From positions 3,618,001 through 3,682,000 of the forward strand of contig LR746271.1 of assembly GCA_902729315.2 (NCBI GenBank): DNA of 64,000 bases. The letters are read 5' to 3'. This DNA is from Spirodela intermedia (lineage: Eukaryota > Streptophyta > Magnoliopsida > Alismatales > Araceae). Positions 52,401 to 63,560 of the stretch are shown here, in pieces. The translations under genes and the position numbers were made by a program. The stretch's first letter is position 1. Each line of letters opens with the position of its first letter. The notes beneath the pieces are model-generated. The model had not been told where the DNA came from. It did not search any database and saw only the letters and a program-made list of their open reading frames with translations.

Positions 52401-53990
52401 TCTGGGTAGATAATGACGAGGTAATATGCATGATGTCACCAATTTATTTATTTCTGTTTTTAGAAATACTTGGTTGAGAAGAAAAGATGTCAATTTTTTC
52501 ATGCCGTATGTAGTAAAGACTATGGAAAAGCTAGCGACGGTCTTGGATGGGTACGAGAACGTGGATGTGGTACCTTCTTTGTTCGTCTTGATGGGAAACT
52601 TCTGCTCTAGACCATGTAACCTCTCCTTCCATTCTTTCTCTAGCCTCAGGTGAGGAACCTCTCCTTCCCATCTTTCTTCTGTCCCATGGCTGATGGCCAT
52701 TTTTCTCAGATTTTTTCCATTTTTAGATGTTCTGTTATTCTTTTTCTTTGGTTGGTGGATGAGCTATTGCAGATTGAAGTTCACCAAGCTCGGGGAGATG
52801 ATCGGATCCCATCCGCGAATAAAAGAGCACAGTCGCTTTCTGTTCATCCCAGGCCCCAACGATCCAGGTATCATCATCATCATCTGCGGGTTTACTGCAT
52901 CTCTAATGACATATATACCAAAGTTAGTGGCCCATCCAACTATATAAATACATGACATTATTTCCCTGATGAGAGAGAAACGTGTAGCTGTTCATCAACT
53001 GTGCTATCTGTCCGTCATTTTCAGGTCCATCGACGGTTCTTCCGAGGTGTGCTCTCCCAAAATACTTCACGGAAGAGCTCCAGAAGCAGATCCCCAACGC
53101 CATATTCTCCAGCAACCCCTGCAGGTCAGACTCAGACAACACTTAACCACCACCCATTATTGCGTGCTACTTCTCTCTGCATGGTAGGGCCTTTTTCTCT
53201 CTTTAAACAAAACCCTGCAGATCAGACTCAGACAGCACTTAACCACCCATTATAGCGTGCTACTTCTCTCTGCATGGTAGGTCCTTTTTTTCTCTCTCTA
53301 AACAAAACCACCCTGCAGATCAGACTCAAACAGCACTTAAACACATTATAGCGTGCTACCTCTCTCTGCATGGTAAGGCCTTTTTTTTTTCTCTCTCTAA
53401 ACAAGCTCCTTGGGGCGCCTGCAGACTAAAATTCTGCACCCAGGAGATTGTGTTCTTCCGCAACGACCTCCTCTACCGGATGCGCCGATCCTCCTTGATT
53501 CCTCCCTCCACAGAGGAGACCAGCGACCCCTTTGAACACGTGGGCACTTCCTTCCTCAATCCCTCGCCATGCTCAATTCTAGTATTTTTTTAGAGGGCGC
53601 TGACTTTTTATGGGGAGGGGGGGTGCGACTTTTGCAGCTGGTGGCCACCATCACTCACCAGAGCCACCTCTGTCCCTTGCCTCTCACAGTCCAGCCCGTC
53701 GTCTGGAACTACGACCACTGCCTACGGCTCTACCCGAATCCTCACACGGTAGGAGAAGACTCCTTCCGTTGACTCTGAGAATCCCCAAGACAAGACCCTA
53801 GCTTTTGACTTTCTCTCTACAGATCGTCTTGGGGGACAGCAGCGAGCAGAATTCCTTCAAATACTCTGGGATCACGTGCTTCAATCCGGGGTCCTTCTCC
53901 AGGGACGGCACCTTTGCGGCCTACCGCCCTTGCACCCGGGAGGTCGAGCTCTCTGCGTTGGAAGGCTGCGAGGCCAGACCGAAATGGTGA
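49482..53990 (+). CDS. DPB2: DNA polymerase epsilon subunit 2 (DPB2)
   Basis: Thirteen exons (49482-49656, 49774-49948, 50474-50627, 50724-50855, 51360-51437, 52142-52246, 52340-52420, 52519-52649, 52773-52867, 53025-53124, 53425-53539, 53638-53748, 53823-53990) join in frame to 539 residues, near the Arabidopsis size. This is the non-catalytic B subunit of the leading-strand replicase. N-terminal KIRGYTL and an acidic helix region, then [39 protein letters not shown], the calcineurin-like (inactivated phosphoesterase) core with [26 protein letters not shown] and LPRCALP, and a C-terminal [25 protein letters not shown] block. The tail extends about ten residues past the usual SAL end. Start is the first in-frame ATG. 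Intron 4 is a U12-type AT-AC intron. Intron 10 contains a triplication of the exon 10 junction. Confidence 0.95.
50856..51359 (+). other. U12-type (minor spliceosome) AT-AC intron of DPB2
   Basis: The intron starts ATATCCTT at 50856-50863, the exact U12 AT-AC donor consensus, and ends CACAC at 51359. TTCTTTGAC at 51342-51350 differs at one position from the U12 branch consensus TTCCTTRAY, with its branch adenosine ten bases from the acceptor. Removing exactly this segment joins SNA to KITSGFF, the expected family sequence, in frame. No GT-AG alternative restores it. Confidence 0.9.
53117..53405 (+). repeat. Three tandem copies of the exon 10/intron 10 junction in DPB2
   Basis: Units of about 96 bases begin at 53117, 53213 and 53311. 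Unit 1 starts with CCCTGCAG/GTCAGAC, spanning the real exon 10 donor. Units 2 and 3 start CCCTGCAG/ATCAGAC, so the GT donor is AT in both. All three continue through TAGCGTGCTAC, CTCTCTCTGCATGGTA and a T-rich stretch. Confidence 0.9.
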
Positions 53991-54442
53991 GTTTGACTTG
54001 ACTTATACGATGGTTGACGTCGAATTGATTGCCGAGCTCTCTCTGTATGTGAATGCATGGTCTTCCATCTCGCTGAATACCGCGGACTCCATGCGAGCGT
54101 TTGTTTGGATCGAAGGAAAATGTCGGATCCAAGGAAAGTGAACGGCGATTTCCATCTCCACCGCTGTCAACGTTCCAATTACGAGGTTTTTTTTTTTTTT
54201 TTTTTTTTTTGCTCACAGATTTTTGAACTCCCAAGTTCGATCTGCCGAGAGCATTTAAAAATAATAATTTAGTATCGCTATAAATAGAAATAATTTTTGA
54301 TAGCTAGGGAGGTTTCCTATGGGGCAGTGGGAACGGGTTCAAAATGTGAACGCGTTGACTGGAAACAATGACATCAGAAACCCACGTCATCAAAGCACGT
54401 AGATCGTAGCGACATGGAAGCTTGGTGGGGAGGCAACCTCAG

Positions 54443-54450
54443 TATAAATA
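54443..54450 (+). promoter_or_regulatory. TATA box before the small ORF
   Basis: TATAAATA lies 46 bases upstream of the ATG at 54496, a spacing that would allow a 5' leader of roughly 20 bases. Confidence 0.4.
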
Positions 54451-54495
54451 AGCGGGAACTGGCAGTGCTCGTGTCCACTAGATCCACCGGCACTC

Positions 54496-54651
54496 ATGGC
54501 ACCGACAGTCGCCGCCGCCTGCAGGGCGCCACCGTCGGAGCCCCCCCGCTACGTGCTAGAGCGTGGGGCAATCCTCAAGAGCATTCTGAAAGCCCTCCTT
54601 CCGCGAGCTGCCGCCGAGGGGAATAACGCGCCGCCGAAGCCCGGCGACTGA
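54496..54651 (+). CDS. Possible small protein, 51 residues, unknown function
   Basis: A short frame from ATG 54496 to TGA 54651. The product is basic and Pro/Ala-rich, with a central PRYVLERGAILKSILKALLP segment that would form an amphipathic helix, and it ends PPKPGD. A TATAAATA box stands 46 bases upstream and a CT-rich tract follows the stop. I recognise no family. GC-rich DNA gives open frames by chance, so coding status is uncertain. It could also be part of the 3' UTR of DPB2, which ends 500 bases upstream on the same strand. Confidence 0.4.
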   Translation: MAPTVAAACRAPPSEPPRYVLERGAILKSILKALLPRAAAEGNNAPPKPGD

Positions 54652-54916
54652 CGGCCGTAATGGCGGGAGAAGGAGAGGTCTCCCCCGTCCACGTGGCTTC
54701 TTGTAGCTTTCTCTCTCTGTCTCTGTCTCTACCGTGTATAGTGGAAATAATCTCATGTGAATATGGATGAAGAGTGATGCTGCTAGAAGACGGCGCCCTT
54801 CATGACTTGGAGCAATGGAGAAGGGTGGGATTTTCTGATTTATTAAAAATATGATAATAATGATTATGATGATTATAATTATTGTTATTATGATAATATT
54901 TTGTTGAGGATGGTGT

Positions 54917-55431
54917 TCAAGAGGTGGAGGCCCGAGAGAAGATGTGGCTGGGCGAGTCGATTCTCACGATGACTTCTTCCCCGCCAGATTCGTCGCTTGA
55001 GTCGTCCTTGCCAACGTTGGCCGGCGGCGGCAGCGGCAGCGGCGGCGGCGGCGGGGGCGGCGGGGGGAACGCTCGGGCTGCGGCGGCTCTGAGTTTCCTG
55101 CCGAGAGAAGGACCTTCGGACAGGGTGGATACGAGGCCGCGTGGCGGCGGTGACGTGGCGGAAATCCTGGGGAAGGAGAGACTGTGCGGCGAGGGGCCCC
55201 GTGAAGGCGTCATCCTCGAGAAGCTCCCGTAGCGTCTGTACGTGCCGTTTATCTGCGCAGCAACCAAGAGACGGAGAAGGCCCCCCATTCTATCACAGAA
55301 GAGAGAGATCTGTGTGTGTGTGTATAGATAAAGAGAGAGAGAGAGAGGAGTGAGGGGGAGTAATAGAGGAAGAACGATGGATAGAGAGAGGAAGAGCGAG
55401 GGATAGAGAGAGGAAGAGCCAGGAAGAGAGA

Positions 55432-55524
<93 letters not shown>

Positions 55525-58500
55525 TACCGTGCTTCCGAAGAAGCTTAGCTCCATGGCCCTGGCCGACAAACTCTTAGCCCTCTCCCCGGTTTCTTCGGCC
55601 GCCGGCACGTGGCGGGGCTTGGCTCCGTGGACCAGCTCCGGCCAGCTCACGAGCCCCCCGTGCTCATTGCTCTGACTTCTCGGGAGATCGAGCGGCCGCG
55701 CCACCCACGACGGTTGACGCTGCATAATATTCTCCGGGTCAAATGCCGCCATCTCGAACACGATCGCCCTCGCCCTCGTCTCCACCACGTAAGAATGAGC
55801 GCGATGGCATGACCTCCCTGCTGCGTCCAAGCCCGCACCTGAAAAAAGGTCAACTCTCGTCTCTTCTTCAAACACCCCAGAATAATAAGTCAAACCTCCA
55901 AAAGAAATCCTCCCGTCGGGATGATCCGACTCCATCGTATGATCAGATTAAGGGGGGCACGGTCAACCCTTGATGATGAGAACATATTGGGTTGACTTAG
56001 AAAACACCAGAACAGTCAACCCTTCCCCCCTCCTACACAAACAGGAAATCTTCTCATCGGGATGATCATCGTACGATGAAATCAGAAGGGTATTATGACT
56101 GCGGCCAACCCACTATCGCATGGTGAAAGTATCCCCCTGATGCCGACATAATGGGTTGACTTCAAAAACCCCAAAACAAGAAAAAAGTCAAACCTGACAA
56201 AGAAATCCTCTCATCAGGACTATCTGAGTTCAAGGCAATGCCCAAATCAAACGGGGGATATCACCGCCACTAATTACCTCCCGGATGACAACATGCCGAG
56301 TTGACTTCACACAATGATTAATCTCTTAAATCGGAATCTTATTCTCTTAAATCGGAATCTTAATCTGTCCTAATTTTAGTTAAAACTGAATCGACTAAAG
56401 TCAAACTAAAGAATGCCCGGTCCTTGCCGTTCATTACCTGAAGATCCCAGGTTGAGGGAGCCTGAGTCAGCGTCGGGGGAGAGCAGCGCCGCTGGGGGTC
56501 CGATTAGGTCCAGTTGGCGGTCCTGGGCCTTTATGAAGCCTTCCAAGAGGAAGGAGATGGAGTTCTGCCGCAGCTCCATGATTTCTCCTCTTATGTAGAC
56601 GTTCATCGTTGACCTCTCAGCAATCAGAGCCCTCAGTTCCTGCATGGCCATCCTTTCGAACACGAGAGGGAGCAAGAGCTTGGCCATGACAGTGGCGCTC
56701 TCCTGCACGAATATTGTTTCAAAAAGGTTACAAATTTAGGGTTGTATTGCATGATTTGTCAATAGATCCGTCTTATATTTTATACCATCTCCAGACTAAA
56801 AACTAAAAAATTAGTAAAGTAGTCTGAGAGACATCGGAATTTTCGTCAATCTAAGAAGGTTTCTTTCCAAAAAGTCAACTAAAAGAGGACAAATGTAAAC
56901 GCCATGAGAAGTTAACACGCCTTAAATTTCATGATAGAATAAACACAAGGATATCCAAGATCATAAGACTGCGCAAGAATCCTCATACTCTGCGGACAAA
57001 AAAGTCAAATTAAATAGTAAGTTATGGCCACATTTCAAGGAAACTATTTTTGAATATAAATAATATCACAGCATATTGACTTTCTGCAACCTTTGTGGGT
57101 AGATCCATATCTATCATATCTGGCGGACAGTGCATGGCATGAGAAAGACTATGATATGGATGCATGCAGTGGGCTCACTGATGGATGTGGGATTCTCAGG
57201 AGAAGAGCAATGGCGTGGTATAATCTTCTAAGGATTATAGAGCGGGAAAGGGCTGGTATATTGAAGGGGAGGGGTTGACCAGAGACGGGTATTCCATACC
57301 TGCCATAGGAAGGTCTCGACGGCTGGATCTGATCTGAGAAGAGAGAGAATCTTCTCCCCCTCAATGTAGAAGCAGCGCACCACGGAGTCCGCCACCATGT
57401 CGCAGATGTAGGGCTTCCCTGTCAGCACCTCGTAGAGGCCCAGGGTGCTTCCATGTGAAAACGTGGGGTGGAGAGAGTGGCGATTGCTCAGACCATTGCT
57501 GATCCACTGCACCATAGAGATTCGACCTCACATCAGAAGAAATTCTACGAGAAGCAGCATCAGCGATCTGCTCGCTGTTGGGCATTAGTGGCCACCCATG
57601 ATCCCAATGGTTGACCCACTGCACCAGAGAGAGAGATTCAACCTCACATCAGAAGAAATTCTACCAGAAGCAGAATCAGCAGTCTGCCTCTTGATGGGCA
57701 TTTTAGTTTAGGGCATCATACTTCAATGGCCCGTGATGCCAATTGGGAACAGGTGCACCCATCAGCAGGGACCGCCATGAGGAAGGAGCCCACCGTTGAC
57801 TCCATGGAATTTTATCTCTATGCTACCAGAATGAAGGGGCTATGGTGGTTTACCTTGACGACCCCATTGGAGAGGAGCCACACTCCGCTGGATTTTGAGC
57901 CCTCCTTGTACAAAGTCATCCCCCGTATCTTTATCACTTCCTTTGTGGAGCATCGGAGGGGGGAGCGCACAGTGGAGGGAAGCGCGCCCAGCAGTGGATG
58001 GGTGCCCAGTAGCTCCTCAGCTTTGGGCATCTTTACCAGCGGAGGTTTCCTCAGGAGCTTCTTCAGATCGGTCTGCCATGGATTCCAGCCAGTTTAGTTC
58101 AGCAGAAAATAGACACAGACTCCGAATAGATAGCACTGCCGAGTTCGTACGTGCACAACATCGTCCAGATGAAACATCTCCTTCTCCTCCAGCAGGCCGA
58201 CCTTCTCAAGATTCTGCACGTAGCTGCTCAGATGCTTTAAGATCGAGTACGTCACCTGCTTGGTCTTCACAACACGTAGGACCTGTGATGGTATTCCCTC
58301 TCAGAAGCATCACAATGGAGGATGATTACGGGCGACATAGTATGAAGAGCAATGGAACTTGAGCTCTACGAGGGTTTCAACATCAAAACCCAAGCGCGTT
58401 CGTACAGATAAACACAGTTGGGTTGGGATAATTGGATAGTCTGCAGGATTAAGATGGGGCAGGCTAGGACGGATGATTACAAGTCATCGATGCATTCCAT

Positions 58501-61500
58501 ATGAACATGTGGAAAACCGCATTAATCAAAATCACACAAAATCACATGGTGATAACTCCGGGAATGATCCATATCTGGAACCCAATCTTGAATTCGTCTG
58601 TTTATCGAGGTAGGATTACAGACCCTGTTCATAATTAATAAAAATAAAAAAAGAAAAAGAAAAAGAAAAAGTTTTCAGTCACCATGCCCATGTCAGTTTA
58701 AGCGTAGCATTTTGGATGTGGTCGGGGCTTGGAAAACGCCAGATTTGGATTTAGACCCTGAGAGGGTAGGTCTGTGCTGGGGGAATGATGGTGCTCTTGG
58801 TAAAAGCTTTTGCTAGTGTTGCATTCATAACTCTTCTACTTATCTTCTCCTCTTAATTTTATTTCAGTGATGCAAGACATTGCCTCTAAAACCGGAGTGC
58901 ATAATGTTTCTAGACAAACAATGATCAACTGAGGTAATAAATTTAAAATTTAAAATTATATACCTGGGGGAATGATAAGCCGACATCTTCTAGGAACTTC
59001 CTGGCCTCTTCTCCCTCTGCATTGCTCTCGCCAATGACAGAGGAAGCAATTTCGCTTTCACCTAGGAAAAGAAAGAAAAATTATTGCGATCTTTCAATGA
59101 AAGGTTCAGAGGCAACAAAATGGACGGAAGTTTTACGAGATACTAGTCACAGCATACTACTGCAAATGTCAAATAGCCGGTCAATTAGACTGGTCCTTTG
59201 CCATGGATGAATGATCGTCACAAATTTTCCTTGCCATATCTGTTGTTTTCTTCCATAGATATATAGCTATAGAACTATGCATCGTGAATAGGAATATTCA
59301 TCATAGATATATGGCTATAAAAAAATTATATTTTTTTAGCCTTGGTTCTCCCTCTCTCTCCCCATATATATATATATACAGCAATGTATATACATATGAG
59401 CAAATCAGCAATATGTGCCAGCCAATTAGGGTCCCATGAGCTGAGATTTAGCAGATCAGCTGTTAAGGAAGCATACAGTGCTACTCGCAGAGGAAAAAAA
59501 ATCTCAACTTGTAAGAATTAGACCGAGTGGGTTTTTAACAAAAAAAGGATTTTTATTTCAGCCTATTTTCGTTTTTTAAATTTTTTTTTGGTGCACTTCT
59601 GTGGCCGCTGAAATTAGCAAATCAGATTGTAAAATCGACAAGTAGATCTAGGATTTCCAAACGTCCTACTCAATCCCTCATTCCATCACAATTTCCTTGT
59701 TTCATAAATCTTCAACACGTATTCAGATCACAGGTTTCAGATTTTTACCATATCATTTAAAGTATGAGATATGAGGTTCTGAAAGTATATCAAGCTGGAA
59801 AGCAGTTGACGCATCAGGAATGCGTACCTATAAACTCATGTAGTTGCCTTCTTGCTATTCTATGTGCACGAAGAAATGCAGCGCATATATAGCACGCTGA
59901 CTCCAATCTTTCCACTGTGAAGTATGTGACGACACGCTGTGGTAATCGGCTTATCTGGAGGAACCTGTAATAACTTGGAAAGTTAACATGAGTTTTCAGA
60001 CCCCTCCAGTCACACAGAGGCTCATGAGGGACTAAGTCCATAGCCTCATCAACAGACTGCATTAGCAGAATTGCTGTGCCTTGAGTTATTCTGCCTTCTT
60101 CAAGCATGCCCCAGTAAGCAGCCTGAACACCTGAAAAATGTGAATGAAAAAATCAGATGAACTTGCTGCATTCTAACTACTTTACAATTCTGATTCAAAT
60201 GTTCCTTTTCTTAAATATTTTTTAATTTATTTCTATATTTTTGCAATATATCACTTCGCCTAACTCAAATGTAGCTCAATGCTATCAAGACGGGAAAATT
60301 TCACTCAATCCCACATAATTTTGAGTTGGAAGACCAAATGAATTTAATATGTTCTCAGAGACGATGGTCGCCCCTGATCTACAAGTACCCTATTTATGTT
60401 ATCAACGTGAGAGAATATAAAAAGTTGCACGGGCAGGGATAGTTCAAGGCTGGAGATAATGCAAAGGTGATCATGTGGCCATAAAACTGGGTTTAATTTC
60501 GTATTGCCAAAGTCTCTAGAATGAGTAGAAATAACAGCATGTGTATCAATACAATAGTTTCATACATGAAGATTGCATTCTCAAACAACAACACAATCAG
60601 ATCACACTTCTAATGCTGACTGTGCAAAACAACATTTTGTAGCGGACAAGACATTATACATCCATATATTTTATCATATCTTTTCTCATGAAAAGCTTTA
60701 TTGGTATATTTTCTAATTAAAATTTCTTCGCCCACCAAGCTACTAAAAACCTTTAGTATATTGCATAGCTAATTATTAACTGAAATGAGGATTTTTTCTC
60801 ATGAGTTTATCTTTTAATTAGACCCACCTAAAATGTGAGGAACCTTTCGTTTGGAAGATAAAAATGCATTACCCAGAATTAGGGAAGCAAAAAAAAAATG
60901 TCTACCTTCATTTGAAACACAACGACATTTAGTAAACCCGTAGAGATTTCAACAGTCAGTTAAATAGTCAATTATTATATGTTTTCTTCTCATGTTTTCA
61001 ATTTATCTGAAGGGGGTAAAATGGAAAATGTATTTATCAGCAAAATAACTTATATATATATATACACATTTCTCCTAAATGCTCAACTCTTCTTTCTTTT
61101 CTCCTTTTAACTTTGTGGAATAATGAAGAGGTTTTCTTATTTCAAAAAAAATAATTTTCCATTCCATAAGAATTACCCGATAGAAACATACACTAACAAG
61201 ATATGACAGAGTAATGAAAAATACCAGCAGTGGATTTTCACTAGAAAAAAACTGTCTCCATTGAGGAGAACCTAGCCAGCAAACTGTCATTAATAAATAC
61301 AATATCACTTACTCACCATTTAAAAGGCGTACACGTATATCTCTTAGATTCATCATGTTAAGATGTTCTTCAGACTGAGAGATGTTGTGAGGATGTTCTG
61401 GTCCTCCATTGAGGTCATTCAAGCATGTAATATACTTCTTAACAGTAGGCCAATCAGCAGGACCTAATTCTTCGTCATCCCTGAGATCGCCAAAAGCCTC

Positions 61501-61548
61501 CAGTGCTTTATTCAACATCTCATATTTTGTATAGTTCAAAACTCGGAT
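54917..61548 (-). CDS. SOS1: Plasma-membrane Na+/H+ antiporter SOS1, C-terminal exons (5' part off window)
   Basis: Nine exons on the minus strand (61548-61317, 60130-59828, 59061-58964, 58282-58151, 58072-57854, 57506-57300, 56702-56438, 55838-55528, 55252-54917) give the last 700 residues. The first starts IRVLNYTKYEMLNKALEAFGD, which in Arabidopsis directly follows the transmembrane antiporter, so the membrane exons lie beyond 64000. Seen here: the cytosolic helical region (EPLCDW, VTYFTVERLESACY), a cyclic-nucleotide-binding-like domain (RGMTLYKEGSKSSGVW, then PTFSHGSTLGLYEVLTGKP), and the regulatory tail with SLSARAMELSFFGS. The end keeps VRIDSPS, the site phosphorylated by the SOS2 kinase to release autoinhibition. 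SOS1 exports sodium and underlies salt tolerance. Odd points: a Pro-rich insertion before SSDESGGEE; three introns filled with tandem repeats; a copia-laden intron at the right edge. Confidence 0.96.
55434..55522 (-). repeat. (GA)n array, about 44 units, in the last SOS1 intron
   Basis: 89 bases of uninterrupted GA on the plus strand (CT on the gene strand) begin six bases inside the donor of the 275-base intron between 55528 and 55252. It is the longest pure microsatellite in the window. Confidence 0.95.
55858..56305 (-). repeat. Three diverged tandem units in a SOS1 intron
   Basis: Units of about 145-160 bases begin near 55858, 55999 and 56160. Each carries an AACACC/AACCCC-AAA start, GTCAA-CC, GAAATC-TC-TCGGGATGATC-like phrases and ends in GGGTTGAC or GAGTTGAC. 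They lie wholly within the intron 55839-56437. Confidence 0.7.
57501..57705 (-). repeat. Tandem duplication including a SOS1 exon acceptor
   Basis: 57501-57600 and 57613-57705 share CCACTGCACCA, CCTCACATCAGAAGAAATTC and AGAAGCAG-ATCAGC. In the gene direction, copy 1 contains the true acceptor GGTGCAG/TGGATCAGC and copy 2 a look-alike GGTGCAG/TGGGTCAACC about 112 bases upstream. Confidence 0.85.
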
Positions 61549-62000
61549 CTGCAATGGGACATATATACAATATGGAGTTCAGGAAACACTTCGATAGACT
61601 TCCGCGTAGAGGCATTAATTATAGAATAATGCTCACATATGACAAGATGGGTGATGAAGAATTCAGAAACAATATAAATAATGGAAGGTTTGGGAGAAGT
61701 TAAATCGTTATTTAAACCAGAACAGGTTTCACGTACTGATATGTTTTTCAGTCAAATTGGACTGCCCAAAATCAAGAGGGCAACTCATTATTTAAACCCG
61801 AATACACTGATTGGGTGATGAAGTACATTCACATCATTAAGAACTCGATACAATAGAAACACTTATAAAAGTGTGAAAGTTAATGGGCCATCCAAATCAA
61901 AACCACCTACATAGTTTTTTTTTTCCCAATGTGGGATTATTTAAGTTCATTGTATCACCTACATACTAACTTGTAAACTTGGAAAGTGAGAACTAATAAT

Positions 62001-62223
62001 TGTTGGAAATTCTAGGTCGTAAGAAAATTATGCAAAAGACTGAGGGTGTTTTGCAAAAATTGTGTAATGTTCCTCCCTATATAATGGGGTTTAGAGGTGA
62101 ATGAATCATGAGGCGGTTTCCGCCATTCTCCCCTCTGTCCTCCATGACAGAGGTCGTTTCTCTCATTTCCAATACTAATCATTCAAGTTATTCTAATAAA
62201 ACGTTCAGGATAATTACATAACA
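62001..62223 (+). mobile_element. Copia-type LTR (family B) in a SOS1 intron
   Basis: Starts TGTTGGAAATTCTAGGTCG, ends ATAACA, and is followed by TGGTA, a truncated primer-binding-site match. It contains TATATAATGGGG as a possible TATA box. It is clearly related to 29039-29245: the shared TTTCC and CTCCATGA-AGAGG phrases are in the same order. No matching target-site duplication was seen. Confidence 0.65.
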
Positions 62224-63329
62224 TGGTAAAAAGGGGGCTAGATGCTCATAGTTGGATTAGGGAAAAGTGGTTAAGCAAGGGTATAAATTTGAGGAAAATA
62301 ATGTAGCTATAGCCTAGATTATCAACTGTAGAGAGTAGAATCCAACACATCGCATTAAGGAAGAAAACTATTTGATGTTTACAAGAGATGTTTATGAAAA
62401 CATCTTATGTTGCCTGTACCTTTCAACTCACTGATGAAAAGCAAGAGAAGTAATTTATGACAATCTATTACTTGTGTTAAGAAGAATGAAGATCTGAGAT
62501 ATGTACGATGAAAGAAAAGAGGATGGATTAGGGTTATGTACAAAACAATATGATATCCCCGTTCCTACCCAGTTCATATTCCATTTAAAATATTTAGGAC
62601 TCAAGGACCTCATGAGATGACCATCCAGTATGACCTATCTTTGTCATTGTTCTTATTATTGCTCCTATAATAATTGATTATCTCTTTTAAAGTCCCATCT
62701 TATGCAAGTTTTGCTCATGTAGAATTACTAGTGGCACTTGAAGGTGTTAAACAAATGGATAGGGTGATAGAGAACAATGTCTTTAAAATGAAGCTATGAG
62801 AACAAATTGAGATGATGAATGTTCTCCCGCACTATAAGAGACTTGCAAGGAAATAGTCTGACCATTGAAATTGACATACATCTGGACATATTTCCTCACA
62901 ATGTTTGGATCGAGGTAGTTATATACTGAGTGACAAAGAAATCAAAATATAGGACTAAGTTCGGTGGGGGGAGGACTTTAGAGGTTGATAAAGCAAAAGA
63001 AGGGCAAACTCTCGAAGTAAAGCAGAACGAGTATAAAGGGCCGATTCCCAATTCCTGTAAATAGCATTCGATTTATACTATCTGAACCTGTAAATACATT
63101 TTTTCCAATATTTTTTGGGCCGATGATATGACACTATTTTTCAAAGCAATCTAAAGAATATGACTCTTTTTCCTTTTCTGAAACATCATTTTCAAGAGTA
63201 TATATGTCAAATAACTCATAAATAACGCCTTAATCTTCCATCAAAATGTTTATAAACTTTCTAGATAAATTGTTTGATTGGAACAGTTTAACCTCCATAT
63301 CAATTAATCAAATTACTGAAAACTGAAAC

Positions 63330-63560
63330 AATTAGCAGAACTTCCTATCTAGAATCATTAATATACCCCAGTGGAATGAGTAAAATCATCAATCAAGGTA
63401 GTAAAATATCTGTACCAATTCCTAAAGACATGGGAGGACCCCAAATATCATAATTGGCAATGCCAAATGAAAAGAAGTTTGGGAGACTGTCACAAGTTGT
63501 TGTAGAATCTATTGGGAGCTTGTGATATTTAAAGCAGAGATTCCCAAATATACTAGCACA
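63330..63560 (-). mobile_element. Broken copia pre-integrase/integrase fragment
   Basis: Read on the minus strand, 63452-63370 gives YDIWGPP and then L-DDFTHST-like sequence, the start of the copia integrase core. Upstream, to about 63560, is a degenerate pre-integrase segment. Stops interrupt the frame. Confidence 0.6.

Larger units (their letters stand above)
53991..54916. other. Convergent DPB2-SOS1 spacer
   Basis: Contains the DPB2 3' flank, a T run of about 23 bases at 54187-54209, and a TATA box plus possible small gene (54443-54651) described separately. An AT-rich stretch at 54830-54905, rich in ATGATAAT motifs, probably holds the SOS1 polyadenylation region. Confidence 0.55.
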
